In this document: in pieces, positions 29,601-34,206 of the stretch
How positions within the stretch are numbered: the first letter of the stretch is position 1
Layout: each line of letters opens with the position of its first letter
Assembly (NCBI GenBank): GCA_903901345.1
Contig: CAIUQQ010000033.1
Coordinates: forward strand, 1 to 34,206
Source of the DNA: an uncultured Bacteroidota bacterium
Lineage (GTDB): Bacteria > Bacteroidota > Bacteroidia > UKL13-3
DNA: 34,206 nt
Direction of reading: 5' to 3'
Made by a program: the position numbers and the translations under genes
Notes under the pieces: generated by a model
Seen by the model: only the letters and a program-made list of their open reading frames with translations
Database searches by the model: none
Told to the model about the DNA's origin: nothing

Positions 29601-32600
29601 AACCATTATCTATTAATGCAGGTGTAACTGCTATTGCACCATTTGTTGCTAAATAAAGTCTTCTGTTTTGTGTAATAACTATTGGTGCTATTGTATCTGT
29701 TACTGTTACCGTTGCAATTCCTGTTTTAATATTTCCATTTACATCGGTTACCGTTAAGGTAACAATGTTTGCTCCAATATTTGTACATGTAAATGAACTT
29801 GGTGATACTACTGTTGTTGCTATGCCACATGCATCGGTTGATCCATTGTTAACTTGTGCTGCTGTTACTGAAACTGTTCCTGTTGCACTTAATATAGCTG
29901 TAACATTTCGGGTAATAACAATAGGTGTAATAGTATCTAATACTGTAATTACTGCTGTAGCTGTTTTAAAGTTTCCTTTTGTATCTGTTACTGTTAATAC
30001 TACATTGTTATTTCCAATATTTGAACAATTGAATGTTGCTGGTACTACTGCATAAGTAGCTACGCCACAATTATCTGTTGATCCTCCATTTACTTGTGTC
30101 CCTAAAACTGTTACTGTACCTGCTGTTCCTAAATAAACTGTGATGTTTCTAGCAATTACATTTGGCTTAATGGTATCTTGTACGGTTACGATGGCTGTAC
30201 CCGTTCTTATGTTTCCATTTACATCAGTTACGGTTAATGTTACTGTGTTTGCTCCTGTATTGGCACATGTAAATGAGGTTGGCGAAGCTGTTACCGCTGC
30301 TATTCCACATGAATCATATGATCCATTATTTATTTGCGCAGCTGTAATTGAGGCTGTTCCTGTAGCACTTAATTGAACAGTTATGTTTTGTGTTACTACT
30401 ACTGGTCTTACCGTATCCGATACAGTTACTATTGCTGTTCCTGTTTTAAAGTTTCCACTTAAATCTGTTACGGTTAAGGTTACTGTATTTGCCCCTATAT
30501 TGCTACATGTAAATGTTGATGGTGAAACTGATAATGTTGAAATTGTACAATTATCTGTTGATCCATTATTTACTTGTGCACCTGTTAAGGTTAAGGTTCC
30601 ATTTGACCCTAAATACGCTGTTATGTTTTTAGTGATCACATTTGGTTTGATCGTATCTGATAATGTTACTGTTGCTGTTCCTGTTTTTATGTTTCCTTTG
30701 GTATCTGTTACTGTTAAGGTCACAATGTTTGATCCAATATTAGCACAGGTAAATGTACTTGGCGAAACTGCTACTGTTGCTATTCCACATGCATCGCTTG
30801 AACCATTGTTTATTTGTGCAGCTGTAATTGTTGCTGTACCTAAACTGCTTAATTGAACGCTTATGTTTTGTGTTATTACAACTGGTCGTACTGTATCTTG
30901 AACGGTTACAATAGCTGTACCTGTTTTTACATTGCCATTTAAATCGGTAACGGTTAATGTTACTGTATTTGCTCCTGTATTTGAACACGTAAATGTACTT
31001 GGTGATACTGATAATAATGAAGTATTTACACCACATGCATCGGTTGAACCATTGTTAACTTGTCCAGCTGTGATTGTTGCATTTCCTGTTGCATTTAACT
31101 GTACTGTTATGTTTTGTGTAATCACTACTGGTCTTACTGTATCGGCTACGGTTACAATCGCTGTGCCTGTTTTTACATTGCCATTGTTATCTGTTACTGA
31201 TAAGGTTACTGTATTTACTCCAATATTTGAACATGTAAATGTACTTGGTGATACTGATAATAATGAAGCATTTACGCCACACGCATCGGTTGAACCATTG
31301 TTTATTTGAGCACCTGTAATTGTTGCACTACCTGTTGCATTTAATTGAACTGTTATGTTCTGTGTATTTACTACTGGTCTTACTGTATCGGCTACGGTTA
31401 CTGTTGCATTTGCTGTACTGATATTTCCATTCACATCTGTTACAGTTAATACTACTGCATTTGTACCAATATTTGAACACGTAAATGTACTTGGTGTTAC
31501 TGATAATAATGATGTGTTTACACCACATGCATCGGTTGAACCATTGTTTATCTGAGCGCCTGTTATTGAAGCATTTCCTGTTGCATTTAATTGAACTGTG
31601 ATGTTCTGTGCTATTGCAACTGGTCTTACTGTATCTATTACTGTTACGATTGCTGTGCCTGTTTTAACGTTATTATTCACATCTCTTATTGTTAAAACTA
31701 CCGTGTTGCTGCCTACGTTTAAGCAACTGAATGATGTCGGTGATACTGTTACTGTTGATATTCCACATGCATCGCTTGATCCATTGTTTATCTGTGATGC
31801 TGTAATTGAAGCTGATCCACTTGCATTTAAGTAAATAGTTTTGTTTTGTGTTATTACTATTGGTGTAATGGTATCAACAACTGTAACTATAGCTGTGGTT
31901 GTTTTTAAGTTTCCATTGATATCTGTTACTGATAATGTTACTATATTGGCGCCAACATTTGTACATGTAAATGTACTTGGCGAAACACTGTAACTAGCAA
32001 TGCCACAATTGTCTGTACTTCCATTGTTTACTTGAGATCCTGTAATCAAAACATTTCCTGTTGCATTTAAATAAACTGAAATATTTTGTGAAACTACTGT
32101 AGGTTTAATCGTATCTAATACTGTCACTATTGCTGTGCCTGTTTTTACATTATTGTTGTAATCTCTTGCTGTTAATGTAACTGTATTTGGCCCTACTTGT
32201 GTACAATTAAATATGGAAGGCGAAACTAATAATGAGGTGATTACACATGCATCACTTGTTCCATTATTAACTTGAGCAGCTGTTATTAAGCCCGTACTTC
32301 CTGATGCATCTAAATAGGCATTGATATTACGTGTAATTACTACTGGCTTAATTGTATCTTGAACCAATACTGTAGCCACTCGAGAACTAACATTGTTACT
32401 TGCATCTCTTGCTGTTAATACTACTGTGTTTGGACCTACTTGAGCACATGTAAATGTGTTTGGTAATACACTTAATGTAAAGTTACATGCGTCTGATGAT
32501 CCATTGTCAACTTGACTAGGCAAAATTGTTATGTTTCCTGTTGCATCTAATTGTGCTGTGATGTTTTTTGTTAAAACTATTGGTCTAATGGTATCTCTAA

Positions 32601-34137
32601 CGTTGATTGAAGCACTCACTGAATCTTTATTTCCTGAAGCATCTGTTACAATTAAGTAAATAGTGTTGAAGCCTACATTGCTACAAGTAAAGGTTGATTT
32701 GCTTATTGTTCTTGTTGAAATAGTGCAATTGTCTGTACTTCCATTGTCTATTTGTGACGCAAGTATACTTCCATTGCCTGATCCATCTAAGAATAATGTT
32801 AAATCCTGACTTACTACTGTTGGTTTAATTAAATCTTGTACGGTTACTGTTGCTGCTGCAGAATCTTTATTTCCATAATTATCTGTTACAACTAAATAAA
32901 CTGTATTTGACCCAATATTTGAACAATTGAAAGCGGTTTTACTTAAAACTCTTGTCGCTATACCACAATTGTCTGTACTTCCATTGTCTATTTGAGCTAT
33001 TGTCAATGTTGAATTGCCAAATGCATTCAATTGAATGGTTGCATTTTTGGTTACTACTACTGGCTTAACTACTTCTGAAAGTGTTACTACTGATACGCCT
33101 GTTTTTATATTGCCATTGTTATCGGTCACTGTTAAGGTAACTGTAACTGGTGTGCCAATATTTGAACAGTTAAATGTATTAGGTGTTACTGTCATACTTG
33201 CTATTCCACATGCATCACTTGATCCATTGTTTACTTGTGAACCTGTAATTGTAGCATTTCCTGATCCATCTAATGGAACTGTTATGTTTTTAGTGATTAC
33301 TATTGGTCTTACGGTATCTGATACCGTTACTATAGCTGTACCCGTTTTAACGTTTCCATTATTATCCGTTACCGTTAAGGTTACTGTATTGGCTCCAATA
33401 TTTGAACAAGTAAAGCTGCTTGGTGAAATTGTTGTTGTTGCTATTCCACATGCATCGCTTGATCCATTATTTACTTGTGATGCTGTAATTATTTTGTTTC
33501 CTGTTGCATCTAATTGTACTGAAATGTTTTGTGTTACAACTACTGGTCTTACTGTATCTGATACGGTTACTATTGCTGTTCCTGTTTTAATATTTCCATT
33601 AACATCTGTTACCGTTAAAGTTACTGTGTTATTTCCAATATTTGAACAAGTAAAGCTGCTTGGTAAAATTGTTGTTGTGGCTATTCCACATGCATCGCTC
33701 GATCCATTATTTACTTGTGATGCTGTAATCGTTGTATTTCCTGTTGCATCTAATTGAACGGTTATGTTTCTAGTTATCACAACTGGTCTTACTGTATCTG
33801 ATACGGTTACTGTTGCTGTGCCTGTTTTTACATTTCCATTTACATCAGTTACCGTTAAGGTTACTGTATTGGCTCCAATATTTGAACAAGTAAAGCTGCT
33901 TGGTAAAATTGTTGTTGTAGCTATTCCACATGCATCGCTCGATCCATTATTAACCTGTGACGCTGTAATTGTTTTGTTTCCTGTTGCATCTAATTGTACT
34001 GTGATGTTTTGGGTTACAACTACTGGTCTTACGGTATCTGATACGGTTACTGTTGCTGTGCCTGTTTTAATATTTCCATTAACATCTGTTACCGTTAAAG
34101 TTACTGTGTTATTTCCAATATTTGAACAAGTAAAGCT
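23434..34137 (-). CDS. Giant T9SS-secreted repeat (HYR-like) surface protein, 5'-truncated by contig end
   Basis: 3,567 codons of tandem ~80-aa units (consensus DTVRPVVxTQNITVQLxxxGxxxITAxQVNNGSxDACGIATxxVSPxTFTCSNIGANTVTLTVTDVNGNxKTGTAxVTV), then a HYR-type domain, Ig-like domain and T9SS C-terminal domain. The first 11 residues of the ORF track entry are adapter. Confidence 0.9.
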   Translation of the reverse strand, partial: SFTCSNIGNNTVTLTVTDVNGNIKTGTATVTVSDTVRPVVVTQNITVQLDATGNKTITASQVNNGSSDACGIATTTILPSSFTCSNIGANTVTLTVTDVNGNVKTGTATVTVSDTVRPVVITRNITVQLDATGNTTITASQVNNGSSDACGIATTTILPSSFTCSNIGNNTVTLTVTDVNGNIKTGTAIVTVSDTVRPVVVTQNISVQLDATGNKIITASQVNNGSSDACGIATTTISPSSFTCSNIGANTVTLTVTDNNGNVKTGTAIVTVSDTVRPIVITKNITVPLDGSGNATITGSQVNNGSSDACGIASMTVTPNTFNCSNIGTPVTVTLTVTDNNGNIKTGVSVVTLSEVVKPVVVTKNATIQLNAFGNSTLTIAQIDNGSTDNCGIATRVLSKTAFNCSNIGSNTVYLVVTDNYGNKDSAAATVTVQDLIKPTVVSQDLTLFLDGSGNGSILASQIDNGSTDNCTISTRTISKSTFTCSNVGFNTIYLIVTDASGNKDSVSASINVRDTIRPIVLTKNITAQLDATGNITILPSQVDNGSSDACNFTLSVLPNTFTCAQVGPNTVVLTARDASNNVSSRVATVLVQDTIKPVVITRNINAYLDASGSTGLITAAQVNNGTSDACVITSLLVSPSIFNCTQVGPNTVTLTARDYNNNVKTGTAIVTVLDTIKPTVVSQNISVYLNATGNVLITGSQVNNGSTDNCGIASYSVSPSTFTCTNVGANIVTLSVTDINGNLKTTTAIVTVVDTITPIVITQNKTIYLNASGSASITASQINNGSSDACGISTVTVSPTSFSCLNVGSNTVVLTIRDVNNNVKTGTAIVTVIDTVRPVAIAQNITVQLNATGNASITGAQINNGSTDACGVNTSLLSVTPSTFTCSNIGTNAVVLTVTDVNGNISTANATVTVADTVRPVVNTQNITVQLNATGSATITGAQINNGSTDACGVNASLLSVSPSTFTCSNIGVNTVTLSVTDNNGNVKTGTAIVTVADTVRPVVITQNITVQLNATGNATITAGQVNNGSTDACGVNTSLLSVSPSTFTCSNTGANTVTLTVTDLNGNVKTGTAIVTVQDTVRPVVITQNISVQLSSLGTATITAAQINNGSSDACGIATVAVSPSTFTCANIGSNIVTLTVTDTKGNIKTGTATVTLSDTIKPNVITKNITAYLGSNGTLTLTGAQVNNGSTDNCTISTLSVSPSTFTCSNIGANTVTLTVTDLSGNFKTGTAIVTVSDTVRPVVVTQNITVQLSATGTASITAAQINNGSYDSCGIAAVTASPTSFTCANTGANTVTLTVTDVNGNIRTGTAIVTVQDTIKPNVIARNITVYLGTAGTVTVLGTQVNGGSTDNCGVATYAVVPATFNCSNIGNNNVVLTVTDTKGNFKTATAVITVLDTITPIVITRNVTAILSATGTVSVTAAQVNNGSTDACGIATTVVSPSSFTCTNIGANIVTLTVTDVNGNIKTGIATVTVTDTIAPIVITQNRRLYLATNGAIAVTPALIDNGSTDFCGIASMTVTPNILRCANIGLNTVTLTVTDLGGNVRTGTAVVTIFDTIKPTVITKNISVYLSSTGTASILGTQINNGSLDACGIATYSASPSTFTCSNTGANIVVLTVTDVNGNFKTGNATVTVIDTVRPNVITKNINAYLGSNGTVTVLGSQVDNGSSDSCGISTYTVSPNTFTCSNLGANSVVLTVTDTKGNFKTGTATITVLDTVVPVVVTQNITAQLSSIGTVTITAAQVNNGSSDACGISTLSVSPSTFTCSNIGNNTVILTVTDVNGNIKTGTAVVTVADTVRPVVNTQNITVQLNSLGTASITGVQINNGSTDICGIATYAVSPNTFTCSNIGANTVTLTVTDVNGNVRTGTAVVTVADTITPTVVSQNITVQLNSLGTVTITGAQITGSSSDICGIATRTATPSTFTCTNIGNNAVVLTVTDVNGNITTRNATVTVQDTVRPVVLTQNITVQLSNLGTASITGAQVNNGSSDACGIATLSVSPNTFTCTNTGANTVTLTVTDVNGNIKTGTAVVTVSDTVRPVVVTQNITVQLSSLGAASITASQVNNGSSDACGIATTTVSPSTFTCSNIGANTVTLTVTDNKGNVKTGTAIVTIADTVRPVVVTQNITVQLNNLGAASITASQVNNGSSDACGIATTTVSPNNFSCSNIGANTVVLTVTDVNGNIKTGTAVVTIQDTVRPVVNIVNGIVLYLNQSGSVGITAPQFNNGSTDACGIASVTVSPTTISCTDLGVKTVTLTVTDVNGNVNTGTTTVVVLDPIAPVARPKARFNAYLSVNGQVTINAGLLDSASTDNCTITSRVLSQSVFNCSNTGINNILFTVQDQSGNSHSATVAVNILDTIAPNAIVSNQSVYLNAAGTGSITASQVNNNSTDNCGVSTFAISKSNYTCTDLGTNNIIFTVTDVNSNVRTTSFVVNVFDTIRPTMRPKQNINVYIGATGTANIAVSDVDSSSTDNCSIVTKTLSQTAFTCANIGVNTITLNGTDVTGNIGSRTFTATVLDTVRPLLTTKSASIYVNSTGSASLTASQVILSSSDNCSTGLLSIISQNNFSCANLGINTVAVTVTDASGNFRTINATVTVLDTIKPNVLTQNRTIYLNAVGTASLTAAQVNNGTTDNCTIQTLSISKTAYTASDLGINNITFTATDNSSNSQTVNVIVTVLDTVRPVVITQNRTIYLNASGTASVTAAQVNNGSSDNVGVTSLLLSRTAFSCTDLGANIVTLTVSDISNNSTSGTATITVLDTVRPIVVARNLTLYLNAIGQVSITPAQINNGSTDNCSIATYTLSKSAFNCTDRGINSNIITLSVTDGSGNTSTALANISVLDTIRPNIVVNNNLNIYLNASGLATLTTAQVNNGSNDNCGITALSLSKTSFNSTNLGLNIVSFTATDASGNNQSVNVNVNVLDSMMPVAIAQNKTIYLDASGSASVTAAQVNNGSTDNVGVTTLTLSKTSFGCSNVGNNAVVLTVRDISNNIATANAIITVLDTIRPTVIAQNLTVYLNGLGLAIITPAQVNNGTVDNCSIANLSISKSSFNCTDRGINSNTLTLTATDASGNISNASFTVTVLDTFKPNVVVNNNLNVYLNASGTASITTAQVNNGSTDNCGITTLALSKTTFNGTNLGLNIVSFTATDASGNSELVNVNVIVNDTMAPIIIARNKTLYLNSFGSVILTASDLDSASTDNVGITTRTVNKTLFNCNDAGLNLVEIIVGDVSGNKTSMIVTVTVLDTILPVVSNVPANVTFGYCGADYSPNMPTATDNCGGVTIKQTAGVTIGNKYPVGVTINTFTFEDKSGNKVTRSYTVTIYPKYVPDSFSNITVCSSVATFNLTPTNAKGVYTFTGSGVTLDGKMFDPSLSGSGNYNVTYTFTDSLKCVTAGNFFVTVNRAPDKPVIDRKTSTVLQVQQQFTFYQWLRYGQPIAGATSQSYNTTRSGLYSVKVSSKEGCSTESDAYAIGVNIGVNNANTQVGFKMYPNPSNGMIYIELDDQSATETSVKVFDALGKLVYETEINTFITQLDLSNIADGTYFVRLTQAGKTSVKPIVITK
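24388..34137 (-). repeat. Coding tandem repeat array, ~240-246 bp per unit, about 40 complete units plus one partial
   Basis: Hand count of the D[ST]xxxP unit boundaries in the translation; unit boundaries located at nucleotide level for several units (240, 243 or 246 bp). Confidence 0.93.
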
Positions 34138-34206
34138 AGATCGGAGAGCACACGTCTGAACTCCAGTCACCTGAAGCTATCTCGTATGCCGTCTTCTGCT
34201 TGAAAA
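34138..34206 (+). other. Illumina TruSeq index adapter read-through (sequencing artefact)
   Basis: AGATCGG(-A)AGAGCACACGTCTGAACTCCAGTCAC, then CTGAAGCT (34171-34178), then ATCTCGTATGCCGTCTTCTGCTTG and AAAA. One A is missing relative to the standard adapter. Confidence 0.99.

Noticed and set aside
28925-31528. Minus-strand ORFs such as 28925..29110, 30740..31036 and 31328..31528 inside the array
   Set aside because: Alternative-frame translations of the repeats (Y/K/N/S-rich low complexity), overlapping the real frame.
24388-34137. CRISPR-like regular repetition
   Set aside because: The period is 240-246 bp, in frame, and fully coding; it is a protein domain array and not a repeat-spacer array.
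24593-34159. Many plus-strand ORFs of 60-240 aa across the repeat array (e.g. 28223..28615, 33035..33757)
   Set aside because: They are antisense to the giant repeat gene, recur with the 240-bp period, and have low-complexity translations. Lack of stops follows from the biased codons of the sense strand. The 33764..34159 ORF even reads into adapter ('DRRAHV').

Overview
The window is a Bacteroidota-like, AT-rich contig end. In order it carries: a partial DsbD-like N-terminal domain running off the left edge (minus strand, missing from the ORF track); an envelope-biogenesis cluster uppS-bamA-ompH/skp-ompH/skp; a small membrane protein; comEC/rec2; an enoyl-CoA hydratase; a GT39-like membrane protein; CoA-transferase subunit A; clpS; plsY; a three-gene cluster (trypsin-like protease, lipoprotein, CHAD-like helical protein); an ion channel; an arsenic operon (arsR, DUF6428-like, ACR3, arsenate-reductase-like phosphatase) interrupted by two palindromic intergenic elements; a short carB; and an adhesin-OmpA pair made of a >3,560-aa T9SS-secreted repeat protein and an OmpA-family protein. 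The last ~69 nt of the contig are Illumina TruSeq adapter with an i7 index. The predicted N-terminus 'MTGVQTCALRS' of the giant ORF is therefore artefactual and the gene is 5'-truncated. The most interesting biology is in the giant repeat array: about 40 complete 80-aa units, three independent higher-order expansions, a reciprocal loss of cysteines in adjacent units near the C-terminus, and a D-[ST]-[VIM] motif at almost every unit boundary that matches the Bacteroidetes O-glycosylation sequon. Everything was read by eye; no searches were run.
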